This document shows, in pieces, positions 1 through 8,607 of a stretch of 64,000 bases of DNA; the first letter of the stretch is position 1, and each line of letters starts with the position of its first letter. The position numbers and the translations under genes are program-made. Origin of the DNA: Jiangella mangrovi. Lineage in GTDB: Bacteria; Actinomycetota; Actinomycetes; Jiangellales; Jiangellaceae. The stretch spans positions 6,634,037-6,698,036 of the forward strand of contig NZ_JACHMM010000001.1 in NCBI RefSeq assembly GCF_014204975.1. Direction: 5' to 3'. The notes beneath the pieces are model-generated. The model did not search any database. It was not told where the DNA came from and worked only from the letters and a program-made list of their open reading frames with translations.

Positions 1-668
1 TGCGACAGCGCGACCTCGCGGACCACGGCGCGGAACGTCATGAGGTTGTCGGCCGTGGCCAGCGCGTCGGCGTAGCGCAGGTCGATCTCCTGCTGGCCGG
101 GCGCGCCCTCGTGGTGGCTGAACTCCACCGAGATGCCCATGTCCTCGAGCATGGTGATGGTGTCGCGGCGGAAGTCCTGAGCGATGCCGTGCGCCGTGTG
201 GTCGAAGAACCCGCTGGCGTCGACGGGGATGGGCACCTCGCCGCCGCTGGGCTCGTTCTTGAAGACGAAGAACTCGACCTCGGGGTGGGTGTAGAAGGTG
301 AACCCCTGCTCGGCGGCCCGGCTGAGCGCGCGCTTGAGCACGTGTCGCGGGTCGGCGTACGACGGCGAGCCGTCGGGCATGAGGATGTCGCAGAACATGC
401 GGGCCGTGCCGTTGGACCCGCCACGCCAGGGCAGCACCTGGAACGTCGTCGGATCGGGCTTCGCGAGCATGTCGGCCTCATAGACGCGCGCGAACCCCTC
501 GATGGCCGAGCCGTCGAAGCCGATGCCCTCGGAGAACGCGTTCTCGAGCTCGGCCGGCGCGACCGCCACGGATTTCAGGAATCCGAGCACGTCGGTGAAC
601 CAGAGCCGGACGAACCGGATGTCGCGCTCTTCCAGCGACCGGAGGACGAACTGCTGCTGCTTCTCCAC
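1..668 (-). CDS. glnA2: Glutamine synthetase, GlnA2-type (5' part; runs off left edge)
   Basis: The first 222 residues of a class I glutamine synthetase, which makes glutamine from glutamate, ammonia and ATP in the cytoplasm. The GTG start at 668 opens VEKQQQFVLRSLEERDIRF. The N-terminal beta-grasp region is followed by the landmark GFDGSAIEGF, by MFCDILMPDG and by the metal-site segment HPEVEFF. The visible part also contains SHHEGAPGQQEID. Wording throughout is close to mycobacterial GlnA2 rather than GlnA1. The stop and most of the catalytic domain lie outside the window. The gene is divergent from nadE with about 70 bp between the starts. The family is certain; the paralogue assignment is by recalled similarity. 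Confidence 0.93.
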   Translation of the reverse strand, partial: MEKQQQFVLRSLEERDIRFVRLWFTDVLGFLKSVAVAPAELENAFSEGIGFDGSAIEGFARVYEADMLAKPDPTTFQVLPWRGGSNGTARMFCDILMPDGSPSYADPRHVLKRALSRAAEQGFTFYTHPEVEFFVFKNEPSGGEVPIPVDASGFFDHTAHGIAQDFRRDTITMLEDMGISVEFSHHEGAPGQQEIDLRYADALATADNLMTFRAVVREVALS

Positions 669-739
669 GCCGCCAGTGTGCCCCACCGGTGTGTCCGCCG
701 GGTAGCTGGCGGGTATCCCCGCGCGGATAAGCTCGGACC

Positions 740-2653
740 GTGCCGCAGATCAGAATCGCGCTCGCTCAGGTGAACCCCACCGTCGGTGCGCTCGAGGCCA
801 ACTCCGACCTCGTCGTGCGCATGACGAAGCACGCCGCCGGCCAGCACGCGCACCTCGTCGCGTTCCCCGAGATGATGCTCACCGGGTACCCCGTCGAGGA
901 CCTCGCGCTGCGGGCGTCGTTCGTCGACGCGTCCCGGGCGGCGCTCGAGAAGTTGGCCGTCCGCCTCGACGCCGAGGGGCTCGGCGCCACCGCCGTGGTC
1001 GTCGGGTACCTGGGGCGCGACGACGCCACCGCCCGGCAGTACCAGCTCGGCCGGCCCAAGGGGTCGCCGCAGAACGCCGTCGCCGTCCTCTACGGCGGGC
1101 GCGTGGTCGCGCGGCAGGCCAAGCACCACCTGCCCAACTACGGCGTGTTCGACGAGTTCCGCTACTTCGTCCCCGGCGACCACCTGGGCGTCTTCCGGCT
1201 GCACGGCATCGACGTCGCGCTCGCGGTCTGCGAGGACATCTGGCAGGACGGCGGCCCGGTGTCGGTCGCGCGCGAGGCCCGCGCCGGCCTGCTGCTCGTG
1301 GTCAACGGCTCGCCGTACGAGCGCAACAAGGACGACACCCGCCTCGACCTCGCCCGCCGCCGCGCCGCCGACGCGCAGGCCACGCTCGCGTACGTCAACA
1401 TGGTCGGCGGCCAGGACGAGCTCGTGTTCGACGGCGACAGCCTGGTCGTGCGGCCCGACGGCGAGGTGCTCGCCCGCGCACCCCAGTTCGAGGAGGGCTG
1501 CCTGGTCGTCGACCTGCAACTGCCCGACGCCGTCGCCCCCGCCCCCGGCCCGTGGGGCATGGCACAGGAGCGCATCGCCGGGTTCGCGGTGCACCGCACC
1601 ACGCTGACGACGGCGCCGCTGCCCGCCTACACGCCCGACCCCGGCGCGCTGGCGCCGCGGTTGTCCGACCACGCCGAGGTCTACGCGGCCCTCGTCACCG
1701 GGCTGCGCGACTACGTGCGCAAGAACGGCTTCACGTCCGTCGTGCTGGGGCTGTCGGGGGGCATCGACTCCGCGCTGGTCGCCGCCGTCGCCGTCGACGC
1801 CCTGGGCGCCGAGAACGTCTACGGCGTGTCGATGCCCAGCTCGTACTCGTCGGAGCACTCGAAGTCCGACGCGCAGGACCTCGCCGACCGGACGAAGCTG
1901 AACTTCCGCACCATACCCATCGCGCCCATGGTCCGGGCGTTCCTCGACAACCTCGAGCTCACCGGCCTGGCCGAAGAGAACCTGCAGGCCAGGGTGCGCG
2001 GCATGACGCTCATGGGACTGTCGAACCAGGAAGGCCACCTGGTCCTCGCCACCGGCAACAAGACCGAGCTCGCGGTCGGCTACTCCACCATCTACGGCGA
2101 CGCGGTCGGCGGCTACGCCCCCATCAAGGACGTGCCGAAGACGCTGACCTGGGAGCTGGCCCGCTGGCGCAACGCCGCGGCCGCCGAGCGCGGCGAGACC
2201 CCGCCCATCCCCCAGGGCTCCATCGACAAGCCGCCGAGCGCCGAGCTGCGCCCCGGCCAGCTCGACTCCGACTCGCTGCCCGACTACCCGCTGCTCGACG
2301 ACATCCTGTACCGCCACCTCGAGCAGGACCTCGCCGCGACGGAGCTGCAGGCCGCCGGGTTCGACGCCGACCTCGTCGCCAAGGTGCTGCGCATGGTCGA
2401 CACCGCCGAGTACAAGCGGCGCCAGTACCCGCCCGGCCCGAAGATCACCATCCGCAACTTCGGCCGCGACCGCCGGGTGCCCATCACCAGCGCGTGGCGT
2501 GAGGTACCGCACACGCCGCCGGCGCCGGCTGCCGCTCCGGTTGCCGAGCCTTCGGGGGCTCCGGCCGCCGTACCTGCGGCGGAACCGCAGGCTGACGCCG
2601 TCGTCGATCAGGAGCAACGACGCGAGCTGCCGCCGCCCCCGCCGCCCAGCTGA
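740..2653 (+). CDS. nadE: Glutamine-dependent NAD+ synthase
   Basis: A 637-residue two-domain enzyme that amidates deamido-NAD+ with glutamine as nitrogen donor. The N-terminal nitrilase-type glutaminase domain (about 1-270) keeps the triad E44 (in FPEMMLTGYP), K128 (in RQAKHHLPNYG) and C164 (in AVCEDIWQD). The C-terminal ATP-pyrophosphatase domain has the P-loop SGGIDS at 339-344. The last 40 or so residues are a Pro/Ala-rich tail that looks like a lineage-specific extension. The start is GTG. It is followed by panB on the same strand after about 85 bp. Confidence 0.96.
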   Translation: MPQIRIALAQVNPTVGALEANSDLVVRMTKHAAGQHAHLVAFPEMMLTGYPVEDLALRASFVDASRAALEKLAVRLDAEGLGATAVVVGYLGRDDATARQYQLGRPKGSPQNAVAVLYGGRVVARQAKHHLPNYGVFDEFRYFVPGDHLGVFRLHGIDVALAVCEDIWQDGGPVSVAREARAGLLLVVNGSPYERNKDDTRLDLARRRAADAQATLAYVNMVGGQDELVFDGDSLVVRPDGEVLARAPQFEEGCLVVDLQLPDAVAPAPGPWGMAQERIAGFAVHRTTLTTAPLPAYTPDPGALAPRLSDHAEVYAALVTGLRDYVRKNGFTSVVLGLSGGIDSALVAAVAVDALGAENVYGVSMPSSYSSEHSKSDAQDLADRTKLNFRTIPIAPMVRAFLDNLELTGLAEENLQARVRGMTLMGLSNQEGHLVLATGNKTELAVGYSTIYGDAVGGYAPIKDVPKTLTWELARWRNAAAAERGETPPIPQGSIDKPPSAELRPGQLDSDSLPDYPLLDDILYRHLEQDLAATELQAAGFDADLVAKVLRMVDTAEYKRRQYPPGPKITIRNFGRDRRVPITSAWREVPHTPPAPAAAPVAEPSGAPAAVPAAEPQADAVVDQEQRRELPPPPPPS

Positions 2654-2739
2654 CGGGCATCGCGGGCCCGAACATGGGAGAATGGGGGGTGTTAGGGGAC
2701 CCGGCCACGGGCCTCGAGACACACCCTAGGAGTCCTGCG

Positions 2740-3576
2740 ATGACGCACGAGACCGTCCCGTTGTACGGCGGCACCCTCTCCCGGCGGGTCACCATCCGCG
2801 ACCTGCGCACGGCCAAGGAGCGCGGCGAGCGCTGGCCCATGCTCACGTCGTACGACATGTACACCGCCGAGATCTTCGACGCCGCCGGCATCCCGGTGCT
2901 GCTGGTGGGCGACTCCGCCGGCAACAACGTTTACGCCCACCCCGACACCGTCCCGGTGACGGTCGAAGAACTCGTCCCCCTCGCCCGCGCCGTCGTGCGG
3001 TCGACCAGCAGGGCGCTCGTCGTGTGTGACCTCCCGTTCGGCTCGTACCAGCTGGGGCCGCAGCAGGCGCTCGAGACGTCGATCCGCATCATGAAAGAGG
3101 CCGGCGTCCAGGCGGTGAAGCTCGAGGGCGGGCTGCCGGTCGTCGAGTCCGTCCGCCGCATCGTCGAGGCCGGCATCCCGGTCATGGCGCACATCGGGTT
3201 CACCCCCCAGAGCGTCAACGCGCTGGGCGGCTACCGCGTGCAGGGGCGCGGAACCGACGGTGCGCGGCTGGTCGAGGCGGCCCTCGCGCTCGAAGAGGCC
3301 GGCGCCTTCGCCGTCGTCCTCGAGATGGTCACCGCCGAGGTCGCCGCCGAGGTGACGAAGCGCCTGGCCATCCCGACGGTCGGCATCGGCGCCGGTCCCG
3401 ACGTCGACGCCCAGGTGCTGGTCTGGCAGGACATGGCCGGGCTGCGCTCCGGCCGCATGCCCAAGTTCGTCAAGCAGTACGGCGATCTCCGCGGCGCCCT
3501 GGTCACCGCCACCAAGGCCTTCGCCGACGACGTCGTCACCGGCGTGTTCCCCGCTGACGAGCACACCTACCACTGA
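2740..3576 (+). CDS. panB: 3-methyl-2-oxobutanoate hydroxymethyltransferase
   Basis: A 278-residue PanB, the first committed step of pantothenate synthesis: it transfers a hydroxymethyl group from methylene-THF to alpha-ketoisovalerate. The sequence shows MLTSYDMYTAEIFDAAG, the Mg-binding LLVGDSAGN, VKLEGG, MAHIGFTPQ and GIGAGPDVDAQVLVWQDM, all standard for the family. Length is typical. The ATG at 2740 has an AGGAG 7 bases upstream. An in-frame upstream GTG-less extension from 2674 is not supported. No panC is nearby. Confidence 0.96.
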   Translation: MTHETVPLYGGTLSRRVTIRDLRTAKERGERWPMLTSYDMYTAEIFDAAGIPVLLVGDSAGNNVYAHPDTVPVTVEELVPLARAVVRSTSRALVVCDLPFGSYQLGPQQALETSIRIMKEAGVQAVKLEGGLPVVESVRRIVEAGIPVMAHIGFTPQSVNALGGYRVQGRGTDGARLVEAALALEEAGAFAVVLEMVTAEVAAEVTKRLAIPTVGIGAGPDVDAQVLVWQDMAGLRSGRMPKFVKQYGDLRGALVTATKAFADDVVTGVFPADEHTYH

Positions 3577-3591
3577 GGCTTCGGGGTTCGG

Positions 3592-3743
3592 CTCCCCGTC
3601 CCCCTGGTGCTCAGTCTCTTAGCCGCGCACGCGCGCCTCAAGTCGGCGCCCTCTGTGGTTGATTCGCCGCTGTGGTCGGGGGGCTTCGACTCGACCCGCA
3701 CGCACCCGGCTAAGAACCTGGCACCCATCAGGGGGACGGGGAG
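3592..3743. repeat. Long inverted-repeat element, copy 1
   Basis: About 150 bp whose ends are perfect 15-bp inverted repeats, CTCCCCGTCCCCCTG at 3592-3606 and its complement at 3729-3743. Pairing continues imperfectly inward: the left arm reads CTCTTAGCCGCGCACG then CTCAAGTC, and the right arm has matching complementary blocks. The whole unit could fold as one long stem. It lies just after panB. It may be a MITE-like element or a structured RNA; no obvious target duplication was seen. Confidence 0.7.
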
Positions 3744-3944
3744 ACCCTGGGCACGCCTCGCTGTAGCCGTGTCCGTTTCGTCCGGTTGTGCTGGCTGTGG
3801 ACAGCGATGATCATCAAGGATCGCGTACATCACCAGGATTACCCGAGCCTCAACACGATTACAGGCCTCCTGATGCACGGGTAAACGTAGTGGGCAGCCC
3901 AAGAATCGCCGGGAAATCCCACCACGTGGACACCGATGGTTGTC

Positions 3945-3986
3945 GGGAGGGAGTTTCCCCCGCTATAGCGAGGAAAACTCCCTCCC
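3945..3986. terminator. Hairpin between convergent genes
   Basis: Arms GGGAGGGAGTTTCC (from 3945) and GGAAAACTCCCTCCC (3972-3986) form a strong stem with one bulge. It lies between the two long hairpin elements, in the convergent interval between panB and the small gene at 4227. It has no U-tract. Confidence 0.45.
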
Positions 3987-4032
3987 CACGCCGGGCCGCA
4001 CCAGGTCCGACCCCGCACCCGTCGCCAGACTC

Positions 4033-4181
4033 CCCCCGTCCCCCTGATAGCTGCCCGTTCTTAGGCCGCGCGGGTGCGGTCAAGTCCAAGCGCCCCCACC
4101 ACAGCAGCGACCCAACCCCAACGCGCGCGGACTTGAGGGCACCCGCGCGGCTTAAGAGAATGGGCAGCAGGGGGACGGGGG
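4033..4181. repeat. Long inverted-repeat element, copy 2
   Basis: About 150 bp ending in perfect 14-bp inverted repeats, CCCCCGTCCCCCTG at 4033-4046 and its complement at 4168-4181. The inner blocks are a left CTGCCCGTTCTTAGGCCGCG, paired with a right segment reading CGCGCGGCTTAAGAGAATG. Terminal sequence and inner CTTAG/CTCAAGTC-like blocks are shared with copy 1, so the two belong to one family. Confidence 0.7.
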
Positions 4182-4226
4182 AACCCAGCGCATCCACACG
4201 CACCCCACGCCCCGAACGACAGCCCG

Positions 4227-4412
4227 TCAGTTGTCGTCGTCCCAGTCGCGGTCGAGGGCGTCCTGCTGGGCGGTGCGCTCGTGCGCCCTGGCCAGGGCGT
4301 CCTGCGCGTCCTGCTGGGTCTCGTAGGGGCCGAGACGGCGGTCGTTGGGGCAGCCGTCCTCGGGCTCCACCCGCGCGTGATCAAGGCACCAGTACCAGGG
4401 TCCGTCGGCCAC
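4227..4412 (-). CDS. Small conserved actinobacterial protein
   Basis: A 61-residue acidic protein, beginning MADGPWYWCLDHARVEPEDG. It has C9, H12 and C21 in a short aromatic N-terminal segment, a GPYET turn and a Gln/Ala/Asp-rich helical tail. Similar small proteins commonly sit next to map in actinobacteria (recalled, not searched). It is divergent from map with about 40 bp between the starts. A metal-binding role is possible but unproven; function unknown. Confidence 0.75.
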   Translation of the reverse strand: MADGPWYWCLDHARVEPEDGCPNDRRLGPYETQQDAQDALARAHERTAQQDALDRDWDDDN

Positions 4413-4453
4413 GATGACTCCCTTCAGCGCACCTCAGCCTAGACTTTCACACC

Positions 4454-5302
4454 ATGTCGCCCGTCGTACCCGGCATCGTGTCGCCCGAACGCCCCGTTCC
4501 GCCGTCCATCGCACGGCCGGAGTACGTCGGGAAGGCGCGGCCCAGCCCGTTCTCCGGCTCCGAGATCAAGGATGCCGGCACCGTCGAGCGCATCCGGGTC
4601 GCCGCCCAGCTGGCCGCGCAGGCGCTGGCTGAGGTCGGCAAGCACGTCGCGCCGGGCATCACCACCGACGAGTTGGACGTCATCGGGCACGAGTTCCTGG
4701 TCGAGCGCGGGGCGTACCCGTCGACGCTCGGGTACCGGGGGTTCCCGAAGTCGCTGTGCACCAGCGTCAACGAGGTCATCTGCCACGGCATCCCCGACTC
4801 CACGGTGGTCCGCGACGGCGACATCGTGAACATCGACATCACCGCCTACATCGACGGCGTCCACGGCGACAACAACGCCACGTTCCTCGCCGGCGAGGTC
4901 GACGAGGAGACGCGGCTGCTGGTCGAGCGCACGCAGGAGGCGCTGAACCGCGCCATCAAGGCGGTGAAGCCGGGCCGTGCCATCAACGTCATCGGGCGGG
5001 TCATCGAGTCGTACGCGAAGCGGTTCGGCTACGGCGTCGTGCGCGAGTTCACCGGCCACGGCGTCGGCGAGGCGTTCCACTCGGGCCTGGTCGTGCCGCA
5101 CTACGACGACCCCGGCTCGACCACGATCATCGAGCCGGGCATGGTGTTCACCATCGAGCCCATGCTCAACCTCGGCACCCACGAGTGGACCATGTGGGAC
5201 GACGGCTGGACGGTCGTCACCGCCGACGGCCGCCGGTCGGCGCAGTTCGAGCACACCCTGTTCGTCACCGAGAGCGGCGCCGAGATCCTCACCCTGCCCT
5301 GA
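4454..5302 (+). CDS. map: Methionine aminopeptidase, type I
   Basis: A 282-residue MetAP that removes N-terminal methionine from nascent proteins. The five metal ligands are in place: D128 (NIDIT), D139 (HGDNN), H202 (FTGHGVG), E235 (FTIEP) and E266 (QFEHTL); H111 is the substrate-site histidine (CHGIP). A Pro-rich N-terminal extension of about 35 residues ([12 protein letters not shown]) is the type Ib feature also seen in mycobacterial MapB. The ATG at 4454 is preceded by a short leader shared with the divergent small gene. Confidence 0.96.
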   Translation: MSPVVPGIVSPERPVPPSIARPEYVGKARPSPFSGSEIKDAGTVERIRVAAQLAAQALAEVGKHVAPGITTDELDVIGHEFLVERGAYPSTLGYRGFPKSLCTSVNEVICHGIPDSTVVRDGDIVNIDITAYIDGVHGDNNATFLAGEVDEETRLLVERTQEALNRAIKAVKPGRAINVIGRVIESYAKRFGYGVVREFTGHGVGEAFHSGLVVPHYDDPGSTTIIEPGMVFTIEPMLNLGTHEWTMWDDGWTVVTADGRRSAQFEHTLFVTESGAEILTLP

Positions 5303-5387
5303 GCCCTGCCCCGAGCCCGCCCTGAGCCCGCCCCGAGTTCGAACCCCCGGGTGGCCGCGCGCGGCGTCATGAGCGAAGCTTGATGAC

Positions 5388-6143
5388 GTGACCTCGACGA
5401 CGCAGGGCTTCGGCATCGACATCGGCGGCAGCGGCATCAAGGGCGCACCGGTCGACCTCGGCGAGGGCGAGTTCGCCGCCGAGCGGGTCCGCGTCGACAC
5501 CCCCGAGGAGTCCACCCCGGACAACGTCATCGCGGTGGTGCTCGACGTGCTGGCGCAGTTCGAGTGGACGGGGCCGTTCGGCTGCACGTTCCCCGGCATC
5601 GTCAAGCGCGGCGTCATCAGCTCCGCCGCCAACGTCGACAAGTCGTGGATCGGGGTGAACCTCGAGAAGGAGCTCACCGAGCGCACCGGCCAGCCCGTCA
5701 GCATCGTCAACGACGCCGACGCCGCCGGGATCGCCGAGGACCGCTTCGGGGCCGCTGCCGACCAGGACGGCGTGGTCATCGTCACCACGCTGGGCACCGG
5801 CATCGGCAGCGCCGTCCTGCACGACGGCGTCCTCCTGCCGAACACCGAGTTCGGCCACCTCTACCTCGCCCACCACAAGGAGGCGGAGAAGTTCGCCGCC
5901 GCCTCCGTCCGCGAGGAGAAGGAGCTCTCCTGGGAGCACTGGGCCGAGCGGCTGCAGGAGTTCTACGCCCACCTCGAGTTCATCTTCTCCCCCGACCTCT
6001 TCGTCGTCGGCGGCGGCGTCAGCAAGAAGGCGGACAAGTTCCTGCCGCTGCTCGACCTCGCCACACCCATCGTGCCGGCCGGGCTGAAGAACGACGGCGG
6101 CATCATCGGCGCCGCTCTCCTGGCGGCCGAGCGCGCCGCATAG
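5388..6143 (+). CDS. ppgK: Polyphosphate glucokinase
   Basis: A 251-residue ROK-fold kinase that phosphorylates glucose with polyphosphate (or ATP), typical of actinobacteria. Phosphate-binding [12 protein letters not shown] lies near the N-terminus, VNDADAAG carries the likely catalytic Asp (D109), and LGTGIGSA is at 135-142. Start is GTG at 5388; an ATG five bases upstream would stop at once. The rnpB gene follows immediately on the same strand. Confidence 0.93.
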   Translation: MTSTTQGFGIDIGGSGIKGAPVDLGEGEFAAERVRVDTPEESTPDNVIAVVLDVLAQFEWTGPFGCTFPGIVKRGVISSAANVDKSWIGVNLEKELTERTGQPVSIVNDADAAGIAEDRFGAAADQDGVVIVTTLGTGIGSAVLHDGVLLPNTEFGHLYLAHHKEAEKFAAASVREEKELSWEHWAERLQEFYAHLEFIFSPDLFVVGGGVSKKADKFLPLLDLATPIVPAGLKNDGGIIGAALLAAERAA

Positions 6144-6147
6144 GCGG

Positions 6148-6153
6148 TATTCT
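6148..6153 (+). promoter_or_regulatory. Probable -10 box of rnpB
   Basis: TATTCT ends about 9 bases before the first paired base of the RNase P RNA, right after the ppgK stop. The -35 region would lie inside the ppgK end and shows no strong match, so the assignment rests on position. Confidence 0.35.
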
Positions 6154-6161
6154 GTCGGCGG

Positions 6162-6538
6162 AGGACGAGCCGGCCGGGCGGCCGCGTCGGGGCCGTCAGG
6201 TCCTGCCGAGGAAAGTCCGGACTCCACAGGGCAGGGTGGTGGGTAACGCCCACCCGGGGTGACCCGCGGGACAGTGCCACAGAAAACAGACCGCCTCCCG
6301 CGTTCGCGTGGGCGGTAAGGGTGAAACGGTGGTGTAAGAGACCACCAGCGCCCCAGGTGACTGGGGCGGCTCGGTAAACCCCACCCGGAGCAAGGTCAGA
6401 CAGGGAGCGTTCGAGGGCGGCCCGCCCGAGCTCCCGGGTAGACCGCTGGAGACCACCGGCAACGGTGGTCGTAGATGGATGGTCGCCGGTCCCGGTCCGC
6501 CGGGAATCACAGAATCCGGCTTACAGGCCGGCTCGTCC
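6162..6538 (+). ncRNA. rnpB: RNase P RNA (bacterial type A)
   Basis: The ends pair as helix P1: GACGAGCCGGCC near 6164 with GGCCGGCTCGTC near 6526-6538. The universal core is visible: GAGGAAAGTCCGGACTCC (CR I), CAGGGTGGTGGGTAACGCCC, GTGCCACAGAAAACAGACC (CR II-III), GGTAAGGGTGAAACGGTGG and the 3' conserved GTAGATGGATG and AGAATCCGGCTTACAG. This is the catalytic RNA that matures tRNA 5' ends. No protein is encoded here. Confidence 0.96.
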
Positions 6539-6540
6539 CC

Positions 6541-7143
6541 TCAGTACTGCCATTCCCAGCCGCCGGGCTCGACGAACGGCGCGTAGAGGATCGTGCCCGT
6601 CGCGTGCGCTGTGTCGAGGACGATCTTCCCCGTGTGGTTCTCGCCCGGTCCAAGGCCGACGGGGAGCAGCTCGGCCTCGCCCAGGCACGAGAAGGCCGCC
6701 TCGGAGGACGACGACTCCTCGGCCGCGCCATCGGGGCCGATGATCCACCACATGCTCGGGTCGAAGCTGATCTCGGCAGGCCCGTCGTTCTCACTCATGG
6801 TCGCCGCGGTCGACACGGTGATCGTCACGACGACGAAGTGCCCGTTCAGGGCCGGCCCGGCGTCGGTCGCGCAGCCGGGATCGACCTCGATGGCGTCGAC
6901 GGTGAACTCGACGCGCGAGACGCCGTTCCGCTCGTCCACGATGGCGGCGAGGACGCCGATGTCCTTGATGAGGTTGCCGCGCTCGCTGACCACCATGGCC
7001 CCGAATCGATCGTCCTCGGGCGCCGTCGTGCGATCGGCGCCCGCCCCGATGGAGGCGGCTCCGGCACAGCCGCCGAGCACCATCGCCAGCGCCGCGACGA
7101 GCGCCGCGATCGTGCGGTGTCGGCGCATCCCCCTCGTCCACAT
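6541..7143 (-). CDS. Putative lipoprotein, unknown function
   Basis: About 200 residues with a positively charged start, a hydrophobic stretch and the lipobox VLGGC (Cys about 26), so it is probably lipid-anchored outside the membrane. The remainder looks like one beta-rich domain ending in a segment (TGTILYAPFVEPGGWEWQY) that resembles the edge of DUF4352-like domains. The start is uncertain: the ATG at 7143 has AAGG about 9 bases upstream, a GTG lies at 7152 and another ATG at 7128. Its stop lies only about 2 bases from the end of rnpB, and it converges on that gene. Confidence 0.7.
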   Translation of the reverse strand: MWTRGMRRHRTIAALVAALAMVLGGCAGAASIGAGADRTTAPEDDRFGAMVVSERGNLIKDIGVLAAIVDERNGVSRVEFTVDAIEVDPGCATDAGPALNGHFVVVTITVSTAATMSENDGPAEISFDPSMWWIIGPDGAAEESSSSEAAFSCLGEAELLPVGLGPGENHTGKIVLDTAHATGTILYAPFVEPGGWEWQY

Positions 7144-7285
7144 CCGGAGCACCTTACGGGCGACGCCGGACAGAACGGGCGCCGGCCGCGCCCGGCTCGC
7201 TGGACGTCACTTCCGTGACACGGTTCTGTCCGACAACTGGGGTAGTCTCCGCGCTTTGATTCGTCGAGATCGCGGAGTGCCGGAC

Positions 7286-7558
7286 ATGGCGATGATGTTG
7301 ATCGGCTACGACCTGAACGGGCCGGACGGTGACTACGACAGGCTCCTCGACTCGCTCGAGAGCTTCGGGTCCTACTGGCACTGTCTCGACTCGTTGTGGC
7401 TGGTCGAGACCCGGATGAGCATCACCCAGGTCCGCGACTCCCTGTGGATGCACATGAACCACGGCGACGAGATCCTCGTCATCGACGTCACCGGCGCGCC
7501 GGCGTCGTGGATCGGCTTCAACCAGGAGTGCGGCGACTGGCTCAAGGACAACCTCTAG
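7286..7558 (+). CDS. Small Cas2/VapD-like protein (SinR-family annotation)
   Basis: A 90-residue protein starting MAMMLIGYDLNGPDGDYDRL. The order is beta strand ending in YDLN, helix (YDRLLDSLESFG), strand (YWHCLDSLWLVE), helix (QVRDSLWMHM), strand (DEILVIDVTG) and a C-terminal DWLKDNL. This matches the ferredoxin-like layout of Cas2/VapD-type proteins, and actinobacterial relatives are often labelled SinR family. No cas1, repeats or helix-turn-helix are present. The ATG at 7286 has GGAG 8 bases upstream. A possible -10 TAGTCT lies near 7244. Its role is unknown. Confidence 0.65.
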   Translation: MAMMLIGYDLNGPDGDYDRLLDSLESFGSYWHCLDSLWLVETRMSITQVRDSLWMHMNHGDEILVIDVTGAPASWIGFNQECGDWLKDNL

Positions 7559-7604
7559 GGCGTGTTCGACGGGTCAACGGGACCGCCACCTCGTCGTTTT
7601 CGAT

Positions 7605-7651
7605 GATCATGTTCCCTCACGGCGCCACAGCGACCGCGAGGGAACATGATC
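7605..7651. terminator. Perfect 14-bp hairpin between convergent genes
   Basis: GATCATGTTCCCTC at 7605-7618 and its exact complement at 7638-7651, with a 19-nt loop and no U-tract. It sits between the Cas2-like gene and the convergent wall-protein gene, so it probably ends transcription both ways. Confidence 0.55.
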
Positions 7652-7764
7652 ACGAACGGGTAGGAAGGGCGCCGTCGATCCGCCAGCCACGCTCCAGGGG
7701 CGGACATACGACGGCGGGCGGTCCGGCGCCGCTGTGGCTGCGCCGGACCGCCCGCCGCTCATCC

Positions 7765-8457
7765 CTACCGCTGGCTGACCACCCTGCGCGTCACCAGCAG
7801 CGCACCGGCGGCCAGGAAGGCCAGGACCGCGAGCCAGAGCGGTCCCAGGTCGCCGGAGCCCGTGTTCGGCAGCGCCTCACCGTCGCCGCCGGTACCGGCA
7901 TCGTCATCGCCGGTCCCGCCGTTGTTGGACGGGTCCTCGTCGCCCTCGGTGTCGACCTCGCAGCCGACGCCGTCGACGTCGTCGTCGAGGTGGAACGGAT
8001 CGTCCTGCGCGTCGACCAGCAGGATCGGCTTGTGCGCGTTGTCGATCTGCGGGCAGTCGTAGTCGTCGACGCCGTCGGCACACCACGCTTCGGAGCCCAC
8101 GTAGGCCTCGCACGAGCCGGAACTCTCCGCGGGCGGTTCCTCGACCGGTGGCTCCTCGGCCGGTGGTTCCTCGACAGGTGCGTCGCCGCAGCCCCAGCCG
8201 TTGTTGTCATTGCCGTCGAGATCGAACGGATCGTTCTCGACGTCGACGAGCTGGACCGGCCAGTACTGCTCCGGAATGTGTGCCGGATCGCAGTTGTAGT
8301 TCAGCTCCGAACCCGGGTCACACCAGTCTTCGGAGTCGACGTACGCGGCACAGTCGGCCGCAGTCTTCGCCTCAGTGGTGGCCTCGGCCCAGGCGGGCAT
8401 GGCGCCGCCGAACAGCAGGGCCAGGCCGGCCAGTATCGCTATGGTGACCTTTCGCAA
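7765..8457 (-). CDS. Sortase-anchored protein with two Excalibur-like repeats
   Basis: A 230-residue secreted protein. It starts with a signal peptide (MRKVTIAILAGLALLFGGA, cleavage near AWAE), then two related units at about 35-91 and 115-167. Each has C-x-A/E-A-Y-V, SE-x-W-C, a DxxxDPF segment and an acidic end with DGxGC-like calcium-binding wording. A Glu/Pro spacer (EEPPAEEPPVEEPP) separates them. The C-terminus has LPNTG at about 196-200, a hydrophobic segment and RR-x5-R, the sortase signal. The TTG start at 8457 is chosen because AAGGGGGG precedes it by 5 bases. No sortase gene is in the window. Confidence 0.8.
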   Translation of the reverse strand: MRKVTIAILAGLALLFGGAMPAWAEATTEAKTAADCAAYVDSEDWCDPGSELNYNCDPAHIPEQYWPVQLVDVENDPFDLDGNDNNGWGCGDAPVEEPPAEEPPVEEPPAESSGSCEAYVGSEAWCADGVDDYDCPQIDNAHKPILLVDAQDDPFHLDDDVDGVGCEVDTEGDEDPSNNGGTGDDDAGTGGDGEALPNTGSGDLGPLWLAVLAFLAAGALLVTRRVVSQR

Positions 8458-8607
8458 GGTCGCCCCCCTTCGGATCTCTGCTACATAGGCCGTAGGTACG
8501 GCCCACATCAAAGCCCCGGACGGTAGCGCGATCATGAGCACCCGGGAACCCCTTTCGGGCGTTTCGCCGCGATTCTCATCAAGATCGACGGAGTAGCGTG
8601 ACCGATC

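Larger units (their letters stand above)
3577..4226. other. 650-bp gene-free stretch with hairpins
   Basis: No convincing gene lies between panB and the small gene at 4227. The stretch holds two related long inverted-repeat elements, a compact hairpin between them, and a weaker one near 3885-3930 (arms ACGTAGTGGG and CCCACCACGT). The 200 bp between the long elements are visibly less GC-rich than the flanks. Confidence 0.7.

Noticed and set aside
575-2722. Long open frame antisense to nadE
   Set aside because: Low-complexity, Arg/Val/Glu-rich translation produced by GC-rich third positions of the real gene; nadE on the other strand has full catalytic motifs.
3577-4226. CRISPR or tRNA in the gene-free interval
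   Set aside because: The repeats are two long inverted units rather than short direct repeats with spacers, and no cloverleaf could be folded.
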